A stretch of 64,000 nucleotides of DNA from JACVRW01 sp963716215 (GTDB taxonomy: Bacteria > Actinomycetota > Thermoleophilia > Solirubrobacterales > Thermoleophilaceae): contig OY970298.1 of the NCBI GenBank assembly GCA_963716215.1, forward strand, positions 2,480,001-2,544,000. Reading direction: 5' to 3'. A program made the translations under genes and the position numbers. Below the pieces are notes generated by a model, which was given only the letters and a program-made list of their open reading frames with translations, had not been told where the DNA came from and did no database searches. This document shows, one piece after another, positions 1 through 8,794 of the stretch. The first letter of the stretch is position 1. Every line of letters starts with the position of its first letter.

Positions 1-60
1 CTCGACCGCAACCTGGGGAAAGCGGGCCTCGGTTGGGTGTGGCGCGGCCACGGGCGCTGA
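1..60 (+). other. Possible 3' end of an upstream gene
   Basis: Frame 1 is open from the window edge to a TGA at 58-60 and would encode the last 19 residues of a protein (LDRNLGKAGLGWVWRGHGR). Nothing else supports it; it could equally be non-coding leader of the next gene. No product can be assigned. Confidence 0.2.
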
Positions 61-84
61 GCGTATCCCGCTGGGACCTTGCGA

Positions 85-90
85 TATACC
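85..90 (+). promoter_or_regulatory. Candidate -10 element for a leaderless SDR transcript
   Basis: TATACC lies only 6 bp before the ATG at 97, so a transcript from it would begin at or next to the start codon. Leaderless mRNAs are common in actinobacteria. No convincing -35 hexamer is visible, so this rests on spacing and sequence alone. Confidence 0.3.
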
Positions 91-96
91 CCTGGC

Positions 97-789
97 ATGT
101 CCGACTCCCAAGTTCTCGTCATCACCGGCGCCAGCACCGGCATCGGCGCCGCCACAGCCCGCCGCGCCGTGGAGTTCGGCCAGCGGGTTGTGCTGGCCGC
201 GCGCTCTCAGGACAAGCTGGATGCGCTGGCCGAGGAACTCGGCGGGGCCGACCACGCGATCGCGGTGCGCTGCGACGTCACGAGCTGGGAGGACCAGCAG
301 GATCTGGTGTCCACGACGCTGGACAGCTTCGGGCGCCTCGACACCTACTTCGCGAACGCGGGATTTGGCGCCAAGCGCGGCTTCCTCGAGGAGTCGGTCG
401 GCCACTGGAAGTCGATGATCGACACGAACGTGCTGGGCGCGGCGCTGTCGATCCGGGCCGTCCTCCCCCACCTTCGCGAGCAGAACTCCGGGCACGTGCT
501 GCTCACGAGCTCGGTCGCCGGTCGCCGGGTGCTGCCGGGCTCGCTCTACTCATGCACCAAGCACGCGGTCACCGCCATGGGCGAGGCGCTGCGCGCGGAG
601 CTGTTCGAGACCGACATCAAGGTCACGCTGATCGAACCGGGGATGGTCGACACGCCCTTCTTCGACGACCCCCCGAGCGGCGCGCTCGAGCCCGACGACA
701 TCGCCCGCGCCGTGATGTTCGCGATGACCCAGCCGCCGCACGTGGACGTGAACGAGATCCTCATCCGCCCGATCCACCAGGGCAGCTAG
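97..789 (+). CDS. Short-chain dehydrogenase/reductase (SDR)
   Basis: A 230-residue classical SDR. The Rossmann dinucleotide motif TGASTGIG is at residues 10-17, the NAG motif near 87-89, and the catalytic Ser138, Tyr151 and Lys155 (YxxxK) have the standard 13-residue Ser-Tyr spacing. It should reduce or oxidise a small alcohol/carbonyl substrate with NAD(P)H in the cytoplasm; the substrate cannot be read from the sequence. I chose ATG 97 rather than TTG 79 because the family normally starts a few residues before the glycine motif. Its stop overlaps the stop of the convergent methyltransferase by 4 bp, so no terminator separates them. Confidence 0.9.
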   Translation: MSDSQVLVITGASTGIGAATARRAVEFGQRVVLAARSQDKLDALAEELGGADHAIAVRCDVTSWEDQQDLVSTTLDSFGRLDTYFANAGFGAKRGFLEESVGHWKSMIDTNVLGAALSIRAVLPHLREQNSGHVLLTSSVAGRRVLPGSLYSCTKHAVTAMGEALRAELFETDIKVTLIEPGMVDTPFFDDPPSGALEPDDIARAVMFAMTQPPHVDVNEILIRPIHQGS

Positions 790-1556
790 CGCGACCGCAG
801 GACGCGCCGCGCCAGGCGGCCCGCCGGCCAGCGCACCCGCTGCAGGTACTGCATGCGCGGCGAGTCCCGCCAGAGCGCGTCCACGATCGGGGCGCGCGCC
901 GCGCTCGGCCCGCCGGCGCGGCGCCGGAACAGGCCGCAGCAGCCGAACACCCCGGCGAAGTCGCAGTCGCGGGCCACCCAGCTCTCGGTCACGCCCGCCT
1001 GCACCCCGATCTCGCCCACCGCCGGGTCGTCGTTGCGCGGATCGTGGAAGTCGTGGAACAGCACCAGCCCTCCGGTCGGCACGGCCGGCTCGATCGCGGT
1101 GAGGTCACGGCGCACGCCGTCGAACGAGTGGTCCCCGTCCACGAACGTGAGCGACGGGCAGAGGCCGTCGAAGCGGCGCAGCACCGCCGCGACGCTCCCG
1201 CGCACCAGCACCACCCGCTCCGCCGCGTCGTGCGCCGCCAGCGCTGCGGCGCCGCTCCGCAGGGCCTTCGGGTCCACGTCGACCGAGAACAGCATCGCGC
1301 CGGCGCCGGCGCGCGCGGCACGAGCCATGATCGTCGTCGAGCGGCCGCGGTACGTGCCGATCTCGAGGATCGGGCCGGGCGCGAGGTAGGCCAGCTCGTA
1401 GAGCTTCAGCTCGTCCTCGGGGCGCAGCAGCCCCGGAATGCCGGCCACCAGGTGCCCGATGCGGCGATGCTCATCGCCGAGGTCGGGCGCCCCGAGGTCG
1501 TAGGACGGCAGGTACGCAGTGTCGGCTCGCTTGTCCGGGTGGGGGACGAACTCCAC
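786..1556 (-). CDS. Class I SAM-dependent methyltransferase (Methyltransf_24-like)
   Basis: A 256-residue protein with a Rossmann SAM-binding motif LEIGTYRGRST near residues 64-74 and a VDGDHSFDGV segment near 139, the pattern of the Methyltransf_24 group often found in glycan, rhamnosyl or natural-product tailoring O-methyltransferases. The C-terminal 50 residues are Arg/Ala rich and less conserved-looking. It is transcribed divergently from the secreted protein at 1656 and converges on the SDR gene. The acceptor substrate is unknown. Confidence 0.8.
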   Translation of the reverse strand: MEFVPHPDKRADTAYLPSYDLGAPDLGDEHRRIGHLVAGIPGLLRPEDELKLYELAYLAPGPILEIGTYRGRSTTIMARAARAGAGAMLFSVDVDPKALRSGAAALAAHDAAERVVLVRGSVAAVLRRFDGLCPSLTFVDGDHSFDGVRRDLTAIEPAVPTGGLVLFHDFHDPRNDDPAVGEIGVQAGVTESWVARDCDFAGVFGCCGLFRRRAGGPSAARAPIVDALWRDSPRMQYLQRVRWPAGRLARRVLRSR

Positions 1557-1655
1557 AGCGCGACACCCTACGGCGCCTCCCCCATGCCTTGCACCGGGTT
1601 ACCCGTTCGGGCTAGGGTCGGCTTGGCCCGGGACTCGAGCAGGGGGGATGAGGGA

Positions 1656-2369
1656 ATGCGGAAGCTGATCGCAGGCGGCCTGGCAGTGGTCATGTGCATG
1701 ACGGTCGCGGCCGTCGCGCTGGCGAAGAGCGAGGCGACCAAGTTCAGCGTGACCCAGTCGGCGAAGGCCGAGGGCGCGTCGACGTCGATCAAGTTCAAGA
1801 TCACCTTCGGCGACACCGCGGCCCCCAACGGAATCCCGAGCGGCCTGCGCAGCTTCAAGATCAAGCTGAACAAGGGCACCAAGATCGACCCGCGCGGCGC
1901 GGCGCAGTGCAAGGTCACCGACGAGGTCCTGACGCGCGACGGCGTGGACGCCTGCCCGGCCTCGAGCCGCATCGGCACCGGCACCGCCAGCGCCACCAGC
2001 GCGGCCGGGGCGACGGTCACGCCCGACGCCGTCATCTTCAACCAGAAGGTGGGCGGCCGGGACGCCTTCCTGTTCCTGTTCGTGGTCGGCGACACCGTGG
2101 TGACGGCCTTCGACTCGTTCGTCAAGGGCAACACGATCACGTCGGAGGGTCTGACCGGGACGCTGCCCGGGGACGTCATCGTGACGCAGTTCAACGGCAC
2201 CATCGAGAAGCACTCCAAGGGCCGCGGCAAGCACAAGCACAACCTGATCACCTCGCCGCCGGTGTGCCCGCCGCGCGGCAAGAAGTGGACCAATACCGGG
2301 TCCTTCGTGTTCCAGAATGGCGACAAGGACACGGGCTCGAGCACGACCCCCTGCAAGCCGGGCAGGTAG
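1656..2369 (+). CDS. Secreted hypothetical protein
   Basis: A 237-residue protein starting MRKLIAGGLAVVMCMTVA, a clear Sec signal peptide with a likely Ala-rich cleavage site near residue 23. The mature part is beta-rich, contains four cysteines and ends in a Lys/His/Gly-rich stretch near residues 188-197. I recognise no domain. ATG 1656 is preceded by a GGGGGG/GAGGGA-type ribosome site. A much longer frame is open upstream on this strand, but that part is antisense or out of frame to the two preceding genes. Composition resembles secreted proteins of Thermoleophilia; function unknown. Confidence 0.75.
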   Translation: MRKLIAGGLAVVMCMTVAAVALAKSEATKFSVTQSAKAEGASTSIKFKITFGDTAAPNGIPSGLRSFKIKLNKGTKIDPRGAAQCKVTDEVLTRDGVDACPASSRIGTGTASATSAAGATVTPDAVIFNQKVGGRDAFLFLFVVGDTVVTAFDSFVKGNTITSEGLTGTLPGDVIVTQFNGTIEKHSKGRGKHKHNLITSPPVCPPRGKKWTNTGSFVFQNGDKDTGSSTTPCKPGR

Positions 2370-2438
2370 CACGGTCGTCCAGCGGAAGCGCATAGCTGGT
2401 TGGAGGCCGTCCACCGGGGGTAGTTATCTCTGCACCTG

Positions 2439-4583
2439 ATGGTGAAGCGGCCCGTCGCCGGTCTGATCGTCGCGCTTTCGCTGGTGCTGGCTCCCGGCGC
2501 CGCCGCTAGCACGCTGCCGGCCGGCTTCTCCGACACGCTCGTCGCCACCGTCTCGCAGCCCACGGCAATCGCGTTCACACCCGACGGGCGGGTGCTCGTG
2601 ACCACCAAGCCGGGGCTGCTGCGCGTCGTCCGCGACGGCACGCTGGTGCCCGCCGCGGCGCTCAATCTGTCGGCGCGGGTCTGTCCGGACGGCGAACGTG
2701 GTCTGCTCGGGGTGGCGGTGGGTCCCGACTTCCAGAGCAACCGCCACGTGTTCCTCTACTACACGTTCAAGAAGTACGGCACCTGCAACCTCGACGCCCC
2801 GCCGAACGGGCCGGTGAACCGGGTCTCGCGCTTCACCCTGCGCGACGACGACACGATCGACCCGGCCAGCGAGCTCGTGCTGATCGACGAGATCCCGTCG
2901 CCGGGAGGCAATCACAACGGCGGACACCTGCAGTTCGGCAAGGACAACCACCTCTACGTCAGCGTCGGGGACGGCGGGTGCGACTACGCGGATGACAGCG
3001 GCTGCGGGGTGGCGAACAACGCCGCCCGCGACCGCAACGTGCTGCTGGGCAAGGTGCTCCGCGTGACCACGAGCGGAGGGATCCCGTCGGACAACCCGTT
3101 CCGGGGGGCCGACAGCGCGCGCTGCAACGTGACCGGACGCTCAGCCCCGGGCACGATCTGCCAGGAGACCTTCGCCTGGGGGCTGCGCAACCCGTTCCGC
3201 CTCGGCTTCGACTCGAACGCCCCCGGCACGCGCTTCCTGATCAACGACGTCGGCGCCAACCAGTGGGAGGAGATCGACCTCGCGAAGGCCGGGGCCGACT
3301 ACGGCTGGAACGTCCGCGAGGGGCACTGCGCCGTCAACTCCGCCACCAACTGCGGGCCGCCCCCGGCCGGGATGACCAACCCGGTGTTCGACTACCCGCG
3401 CAGCACCGGCTGCGCGGCGATCACCGGGGGCGCCTTCGTTCCCAGGGGCCTGTGGCCCGCCGCCTACAACGACCGGTACCTGTTCGGCGACTACGTGTGC
3501 GGCAAGATCAGGAGCCTGGAGCTGGTCCCGTTCGGGGGGTCCGCCGTGGACTTCGGCACGGACATGGGTGCCGTGATCGACCTCAGCTTCGGGCCCTGGG
3601 AGTCGACGCAGGCGCTGTACTACCTCGTTTGGACGGCCGGCCAGGGCGAGGTCCGCCGGATCGCCTACACCGGCAACCGCTCGCCGGTCGCCGTGGCGAG
3701 GGCCACGCCGACCTCCGGGGGCACGCCCCTGACGGTGTCCTTCGACGGGAGCGCGAGCAGGGACCCCGACCCCGGCGGCGTGCTCTACAACTGGGACTTC
3801 GGCGACGGCAGCGCCGACGCCACGAGCGCGAAGGTCAACCACACCTACGCGCAGGCCGGCACCTACCAGGCGACTCTGCGGGTGATGGATATCGCCGGGG
3901 AGACCGCCACCCAGACGGTGCGCATCGACGCGGGCAACACGGCGCCCCTGGCCACGATCCAGGCGCCCACGACCGACACCCGCTTCCGCGTGGGCGAGAC
4001 GATCACGTTGCGGGGGACCGCCGGCGACCTGCAGGACGGTGGGCTGGCGCCGTCATCGCTGTCCTGGACCGTGCTGCTGCGTCACAACACGCACACGCAC
4101 CCCTTCCTGGGGCCCGCCTCCGGCAACAACATCCAGTTCCAGGCGCCCCCGCCGGAGGACCTGACCGCGGCGGCGTCGAGCTACCTGGAGGTCCGGCTCA
4201 CCGCGACCGACTCGAAGGGCCTGACCCATACAGTCAGCCAGGACCTGCGACCGCGCACGGTCGCGCTCTTCTTCAAGCCCGAGCCCGCCGGCTTGAAGCT
4301 GATCGTGGACGGCATCACGACAACCGAACCGGTCGGGTTCGTGTCATGGGAGGGGTACCGCTTCACGGTCGAGGCGCCCGGGGCGCAGGGACTCGCGGGC
4401 CAGCTGTGGACGTTCGGGTCCTGGTCGGACGGCGGATCCGCGCGGCACACGATCACCGGAACGGACTCGGCGCTCTACACCGCTAGCTACAACGCCGCGC
4501 AGTGCGGCGGCGGGCTCGGCGTCGGGATGCTGCTCGTGATGGTGGGCTCCGCCGTCGCTCGCCGCGTGCGACGGCACCGATAG
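2439..4583 (+). CDS. Secreted PQQ-dependent sugar dehydrogenase (GSDH family) with PKD domain and C-terminal anchor
   Basis: A 714-residue protein with an N-terminal signal peptide (residues 1-24). Residues about 25-405 form a six-bladed GSDH/sorbosone-dehydrogenase propeller; the GNHNGGHLQFGKD segment is the family hallmark. A PKD domain follows at about 410-495 (NWDFGDGSAD is the usual signature), then a beta-sandwich stretch. The C-terminus has a Cys-Gly-Gly-Gly, a short hydrophobic helix (GVGMLLVMVGSAVA) and a basic tail RRVRRHR, which looks like a surface-anchoring or sorting tail. Expected role: oxidation of an aldose outside the membrane using PQQ. A weak promoter (TTGGAG at 2400, TTATCT at 2424) is possible. 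Confidence 0.8.
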   Translation: MVKRPVAGLIVALSLVLAPGAAASTLPAGFSDTLVATVSQPTAIAFTPDGRVLVTTKPGLLRVVRDGTLVPAAALNLSARVCPDGERGLLGVAVGPDFQSNRHVFLYYTFKKYGTCNLDAPPNGPVNRVSRFTLRDDDTIDPASELVLIDEIPSPGGNHNGGHLQFGKDNHLYVSVGDGGCDYADDSGCGVANNAARDRNVLLGKVLRVTTSGGIPSDNPFRGADSARCNVTGRSAPGTICQETFAWGLRNPFRLGFDSNAPGTRFLINDVGANQWEEIDLAKAGADYGWNVREGHCAVNSATNCGPPPAGMTNPVFDYPRSTGCAAITGGAFVPRGLWPAAYNDRYLFGDYVCGKIRSLELVPFGGSAVDFGTDMGAVIDLSFGPWESTQALYYLVWTAGQGEVRRIAYTGNRSPVAVARATPTSGGTPLTVSFDGSASRDPDPGGVLYNWDFGDGSADATSAKVNHTYAQAGTYQATLRVMDIAGETATQTVRIDAGNTAPLATIQAPTTDTRFRVGETITLRGTAGDLQDGGLAPSSLSWTVLLRHNTHTHPFLGPASGNNIQFQAPPPEDLTAAASSYLEVRLTATDSKGLTHTVSQDLRPRTVALFFKPEPAGLKLIVDGITTTEPVGFVSWEGYRFTVEAPGAQGLAGQLWTFGSWSDGGSARHTITGTDSALYTASYNAAQCGGGLGVGMLLVMVGSAVARRVRRHR

Positions 4584-4597
4584 AGCGCCCTCCGCCG

Positions 4598-6208
4598 GTG
4601 GAGAATGGCCACATCGCCGATCGCCTCGACGCATACGCGTCGTTGCTCGAGCTAGCCGAGGCTAACCCCTACACCGCGCGCGCCTACCGGCGAGCGGCCG
4701 AGACGATCCGCGGCGCGCCGCTCCCAGTCGCTGACCTGGTGAGGGCAGGCCGCGCGCGCGAGCTGCGCGGGATCGGTCGGAGCATCGAGTCCCGGCTGCG
4801 TGAGCTGGTCGAGACGGGCGCAATCGCCGAGCTGGCGGAGCTCGAGCGAGAGCTGGCACCCGATCTCGTCGGCTTCGGCCGCTACCTCGGGCTGACTGCC
4901 AAGCGATCCGTAGAGCTCGCCAGGGCGCTCGACGCCCGCACCGTCGAGGAGCTTCGCGAGGCCGCAGCCGCGGGCCGCCTTCAGACCGTGCCCGGGATCG
5001 GTCCCAAGATGGAGGCCCGACTGCTCGAAGCGCTAGCCAGCGAAGCGACCGAGCCACGATCTCGGCGCGGACTGTTGCTCCATAGCGCCCTCGAGCTCGT
5101 CGGAGGCGTCGCGGCCGCCCTCGACGGAGAGGTGGCCGGCGACGTTCGGCGGTGGCGCGACTCGTGTGAGCTGCTGGCGGTTGTCTGCGCCGCGCGGGAT
5201 CCGCGGTCGGTGCTGGCGCGCTTCGCGGAGCTGCCTCAGGTGGTCGCGATCGTCGAGCAGGCGGAGCGACGCGCGGTCGGCGTGACAGTGGAGGGCGTGG
5301 CGATCGAGGTCGTCGCCGCCGAGCCCGAGCGCCTCGGGACTGCCCTCGTGCGGGCGACGGGCTCGCCCGCGTACGTCGCCGCGCTCGAGCCGCTGCCGGA
5401 CGCGCCCGACGAGGAGGCTGTCTACCGCGGGCTGGACCTCCCTTGGTGTCCGCCGGAGCTGCGCGAGGAGCCGTTCCGAGGCGAGCCGCCGCCCCTCGTC
5501 GGCCCGGACGACATCCGCGGCGACCTCCATTGCCACACGACTTGGTCGGATGGAAGGGCAAGCGTCGAGGAGATGGGTCGAGCAGCCCGGGACCGTGGCT
5601 ATGAGTACCTCGCGATCTGCGACCACACGCCCGCCGTGGGGGCCGTCCGCGGCCTGACCGGCGACGATCTCCGCCGCCAGGCAGACGAGATCGCGGCGGC
5701 GAACGAGGTGCTGGCGCCGTTCCGTGTCCTGCGTGGTGTGGAGTGCGACATCCTCACGGACGGCCGACTGGATCTGTCCGACGACGTCCTCGCGGAGCTC
5801 GACTGGGTGCAGGCGAGCGTGCACGGCGGGCAGCGCATGCCGAGACGGGAGATGACGAAGCGCGTGGAGGCGGCGCTGCGCAACCCCTACGTGCGTTGCC
5901 TCAGCCATCCGACGGGCCGGATCATCAGCCGCCGTCCGGAGAACGCCCTCGACCTGGAGCGCTTGTTCGAAGTCGCGCTGGAGGAGGGAGTGGCGCTCGA
6001 GGTGAACGGCCTCCCCGCCCGTCTCGACCTGCGGGGCGAGCATGTTCGAGACGCACTGCGAGCCGGTCTCCAGATCGTCTGCTCAACGGACGCGCACTCG
6101 GTGCGGGGGTTGGAGAACATCGTGCTCTCGGTCATGACGGCGCGCCGGGGCTGGGCCGGCCCGGAACACGTGGTCAACACCCAACCGCTGCGCGCGATCC
6201 TCGATTAG
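4598..6208 (+). CDS. PolX-like protein with degenerate polymerase core and intact PHP phosphoesterase
   Basis: A 536-residue relative of bacterial family X DNA polymerases. Residues 1-75 carry the PolX helix-hairpin-helix region and about 95-150 a second HhH (VPGIGPKMEARL). In the palm, the family motif with two catalytic Asp (DID) reads CELLAV after VRR, and the third catalytic Asp is replaced by Glu (AIEVVA); the thumb is also shortened before the VYRGLDLPW segment. By contrast the C-terminal PHP domain keeps its metal ligands: HCH at 311-313, CDHTP, GVECD, SVHGG, SHPTGR and STDAHS. I infer no polymerase activity but a working 3'-5' exonuclease or phosphoesterase. Start is GTG 4598, 15 bp after the previous stop. 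Confidence 0.85.
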   Translation: MENGHIADRLDAYASLLELAEANPYTARAYRRAAETIRGAPLPVADLVRAGRARELRGIGRSIESRLRELVETGAIAELAELERELAPDLVGFGRYLGLTAKRSVELARALDARTVEELREAAAAGRLQTVPGIGPKMEARLLEALASEATEPRSRRGLLLHSALELVGGVAAALDGEVAGDVRRWRDSCELLAVVCAARDPRSVLARFAELPQVVAIVEQAERRAVGVTVEGVAIEVVAAEPERLGTALVRATGSPAYVAALEPLPDAPDEEAVYRGLDLPWCPPELREEPFRGEPPPLVGPDDIRGDLHCHTTWSDGRASVEEMGRAARDRGYEYLAICDHTPAVGAVRGLTGDDLRRQADEIAAANEVLAPFRVLRGVECDILTDGRLDLSDDVLAELDWVQASVHGGQRMPRREMTKRVEAALRNPYVRCLSHPTGRIISRRPENALDLERLFEVALEEGVALEVNGLPARLDLRGEHVRDALRAGLQIVCSTDAHSVRGLENIVLSVMTARRGWAGPEHVVNTQPLRAILD

Positions 6209-7026
6209 CCCCCCGACGGCAGCTCGCCGAGCAGCGCCCGCCGGTAGCGCTCCGCCGAGCGGGCGACCACGGCCTTGGCGTCGGAGCGCACGAGGCGCCC
6301 CCACCAGGCGCCGTAGATGGTCTCGAAGTCGAATGGCTCGAGCGCGGCGACGATTCGTACGACGTCCGACTCCGGCAGCGGGATCAGGTTCGGATAGCTG
6401 TACATGAAGCCGACGTGCGTGCGATCCGGAATCACCTGGACGATGTCGCCGGACAGCAGCGCTCCGCGTCCGGCGGCCCCGGCGGCCCAGTGCAGGACCG
6501 TCCCGCCCGCGAAGTGCCCGCCGCAGTGCACGAGCGTCAGCCCCTCGCCGAGCTCCTTCCTCCGTCCGTCCCAGAGCTCCACCGCAGGGTCGGGACGCAT
6601 GATCCAGCGTTCGTCGTCGGCGTGGAGGTAGATGGGGCAGTCGAAGGCGCGCGCCCAGTCGACCATGCCCGAGTAGTAGTGGGGATGCGAGATCGCGATG
6701 GCGTGCAGGCCGCCGCGGCGCTCGATCTCGGCCACCGAGTCCCGGTCGACCAGGCTGATGCAGTCCCACATCACGTTGCGCGAGCCAAAGGGCACCAGCA
6801 GCGCACGCTGCCCGATCGCGAACGCCGGCTCGGTACCGATCCCGACGAGCTCCTCCTCCTCGCGCACCTCGTTGCGGTGCTCGGCCTCCAGCTGCTCCGG
6901 GGTGGTCCAGCGTTGCCCGGCCTCGGGGACGTACTGCCGCTCGTCTCCGCAGATCGGGCAGGCCCCCGGCGGCTCCTCGGACTCTTCGAACTGCGCGCCG
7001 CAGGTGACGCAGATCCAGGCGGTCAT
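6205..7026 (-). CDS. Rubredoxin-like zinc/iron domain fused to a metallo-beta-lactamase fold
   Basis: A 273-residue protein. The N-terminal 25 residues hold two CxxC pairs (CVTCG and CPICG), a rubredoxin-type knuckle. The rest is an MBL-fold domain: HPHYYSG replaces the usual HxHxDH, followed by VHCGGHFAGGT and SGDIVQ. The loss of the motif's Asp-His suggests altered metal binding. Start is ATG 7026; a longer upstream open frame lacks conserved features. The stop overlaps that of the PolX-like gene by 4 bp. Possible roles are hydrolase or flavodiiron-like redox partner; the substrate is unknown. Confidence 0.75.
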   Translation of the reverse strand: MTAWICVTCGAQFEESEEPPGACPICGDERQYVPEAGQRWTTPEQLEAEHRNEVREEEELVGIGTEPAFAIGQRALLVPFGSRNVMWDCISLVDRDSVAEIERRGGLHAIAISHPHYYSGMVDWARAFDCPIYLHADDERWIMRPDPAVELWDGRRKELGEGLTLVHCGGHFAGGTVLHWAAGAAGRGALLSGDIVQVIPDRTHVGFMYSYPNLIPLPESDVVRIVAALEPFDFETIYGAWWGRLVRSDAKAVVARSAERYRRALLGELPSGG

Positions 7027-7311
7027 GGGCGGATACTTCCCAAAACGGGGGCCGCACCGCAAGCGCGGCCTCCGGCGTTCTGACCGCGTCAGAACGGAGT
7101 GTCGAGGCCGGCGGGTACGCTCGCTCCGTGAGCGAGGGGGCCCTAGTAGACCCTGCCCCCAGGTCTCGCATACACACTTTCCGCGGCGCAACCCGGCGGT
7201 GGGCAGGACGAGTGTGCGCCTGCTCTGGTGTGGCCCGGTCCGCCCGGTGGGTCGGGGCTCTAGGGAGCGAGCCCGAACGTGGCGCGAACGCACCCGTCCG
7301 GTGGAGCCGAG
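7027..7311. other. Intergenic region without a supported gene
   Basis: This 285-bp stretch lies between the start of the MBL gene and the stop of the DUF1990 pair. It is open in several frames but the translations are Arg/Pro/Ser-rich with no domain. It contains one short perfect inverted repeat (7120-7136). I see no tRNA, riboswitch or terminator with a T tract. Confidence 0.5.
7120..7136. repeat. Perfect inverted repeat CTCGCTC-cgt-GAGCGAG
   Basis: Seven-base arms separated by 3 bp, about 94 bp upstream of the MBL gene start. It could be a dyad operator or a small RNA hairpin. There is no T tract, so it is not a standard terminator. Confidence 0.35.
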
Positions 7312-8016
7312 TCAACCGTTTGGGTACGACTCGACCGACCCGGAATCGGCGGGGCGCACCTTGGTGCTCGTGCAGGCGTCACTGCGTGCCACCTGCTCCT
7401 CGGTCAGCCGTGCCATGCGGTCAGCGGTCAGGGTGAGAAACCGAAGTTGCTCCCGACGTCCGAACAGGCGAAACCCGATCCGCACCAAGAGATTGCCCCG
7501 CGGCGCTGGCCGTGAGAAGGACGCGACGCGGAAGAGCACCTCTCCGGTCTCGGGGAACTTCCATACCTCCCACGCCATCTCGCCCTGCTCGACGTGACCC
7601 TCAAGGGTTCGGTAGTTCCAGCCGAAGACGCGGCCGCGGCGCCCATCGAGCATGCGCTTCTCGTCGTAGACATCGCCCACCCGCACGCCCACGTAGATCC
7701 GCAGGCGGTGGAAATGCAGGATCAGCACCATCGTGCGCTTTTCGAGCGGCTCTTCACGGTCGAACACGCCACGTACGATCGAGGGGTCGGCGAAGTCGTA
7801 GTTGCGAGCGATTACCCGAGCCGTCTCCCAGCTTCCGCCCGGGGTGGGGGCGCCGGGGGGCTCGGGGGGCAGGGCACGGCGCACGTCGTCCGCGCGCCAC
7901 CCGTTCTCGGGCGTGTATTCGGACCGGCGGGAGACGTCCAAGTTGAGCTGTCGGTCGCGCAGCTCCGCAAGGGCGCGCCAGGGATCGCGGCGCTGCCCAA
8001 GCAGCCGGTCAAGCAC
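7312..8016 (-). CDS. DUF1990 family protein
   Basis: A 234-residue protein. The segment VFGWNYRTLEGHVEQGEMAWEV followed by FRVASFSRPAP matches the DUF1990 pattern (aromatic, TLxGHxExGE), a lipocalin-like fold of unknown function. Start is GTG 8016, which overlaps the last 8 bp of the upstream paralogue (GTGCTTGA), implying translational coupling. A longer frame upstream of 8016 is antisense-like and low complexity. The two neighbours probably act together. No signal peptide or membrane segment is seen. Confidence 0.7.
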   Translation of the reverse strand: MLDRLLGQRRDPWRALAELRDRQLNLDVSRRSEYTPENGWRADDVRRALPPEPPGAPTPGGSWETARVIARNYDFADPSIVRGVFDREEPLEKRTMVLILHFHRLRIYVGVRVGDVYDEKRMLDGRRGRVFGWNYRTLEGHVEQGEMAWEVWKFPETGEVLFRVASFSRPAPRGNLLVRIGFRLFGRREQLRFLTLTADRMARLTEEQVARSDACTSTKVRPADSGSVESYPNG

Positions 8017-8737
8017 CGGCGGGCACGTCCTCGACGCGGCGGGTGTCGATGCGCAGTCCCCCGTCTCGCTGGCCCCCCGATATGGCGATGACCCGTTCGA
8101 GGAAGGAGGTCCACATGTGGAGCTGGATCTCCTTCGACATCCGCATGCGGTCATAGAGCAGATTGGAGAGGCGGTCGCCGCTGCGTGCCCACGACTCGAT
8201 CTCGAAGCGAAGACGCCTGTCGCCGCCGTCGACGCGAAACGCGATCTGGCCCGCCTCGAGGTGACCGACCAGCGTCATGAAGCGAAACGAACGCTCAGTG
8301 ACCTCGACGACCCGCACCGGACCATCCCAGGGTCCGGGCATGCGGACGATGTACTCGTCACCGGGCCGCATGCCCACCTCCTCCCCTGAGACCTTCTTGA
8401 AGGTGGCGAATTCGCTTGGGGCGGCGGCGTCGGGGTCCGCCTGCAGGCGCGCCATCAGCTCTTCGGGCGACAGGCTCGCGCCGCTGATATCCGCGCGATA
8501 GCGCCGGTGGAAAAGCGGGCCGGCGCCATGAACGACCCGCTGGGCCTCGTCGTCCGTGCTGCCTTCGGGAAGCGGCGGGGGCGCATCGTTGGCCCAAGAA
8601 CCAGGTTCCTCGGCGCGGTAAAGGGGCGTGGTCCGCCATAGATATCGCCAAGAAGTCAGCGCCAGGCCGATCGGCCACCGTGCCGCAATCGCCGCCGACC
8701 GCGTCAAGGGCAGCTTGTTGGATCGGGGCATGGGCAT
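8009..8737 (-). CDS. DUF1990-like protein, upstream paralogue
   Basis: A 242-residue protein coupled to the next DUF1990 gene by an 8-bp overlap. Its C-terminal half (RSFRFMTLVGHLEAGQIAF, then LRFEIESWARSGDRLSNLLYDRM) follows the same order of motifs as the downstream protein, so the pair is likely a divergent tandem duplication. The N-terminus has a mildly hydrophobic segment (IGLALTSWRYLW) but no clear signal peptide. Function unknown. Two adjacent ATGs (8737 and 8731) can serve as start. Confidence 0.65.
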   Translation of the reverse strand: MPMPRSNKLPLTRSAAIAARWPIGLALTSWRYLWRTTPLYRAEEPGSWANDAPPPLPEGSTDDEAQRVVHGAGPLFHRRYRADISGASLSPEELMARLQADPDAAAPSEFATFKKVSGEEVGMRPGDEYIVRMPGPWDGPVRVVEVTERSFRFMTLVGHLEAGQIAFRVDGGDRRLRFEIESWARSGDRLSNLLYDRMRMSKEIQLHMWTSFLERVIAISGGQRDGGLRIDTRRVEDVPAGA

Positions 8738-8794
8738 CCACTACCCGCGAGCGAATCGTGCATGCACAGACAGGGCCCTGGGTAGTCGTGCGGG

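Noticed and set aside
33..1655. Very long plus-strand open frame continuing into the secreted protein gene
   Set aside because: It is out of frame with the SDR gene and antisense to the methyltransferase; its product is Arg/Ala-rich low complexity, an effect of GC-rich third positions. Only the part from ATG 1656 is a real gene.
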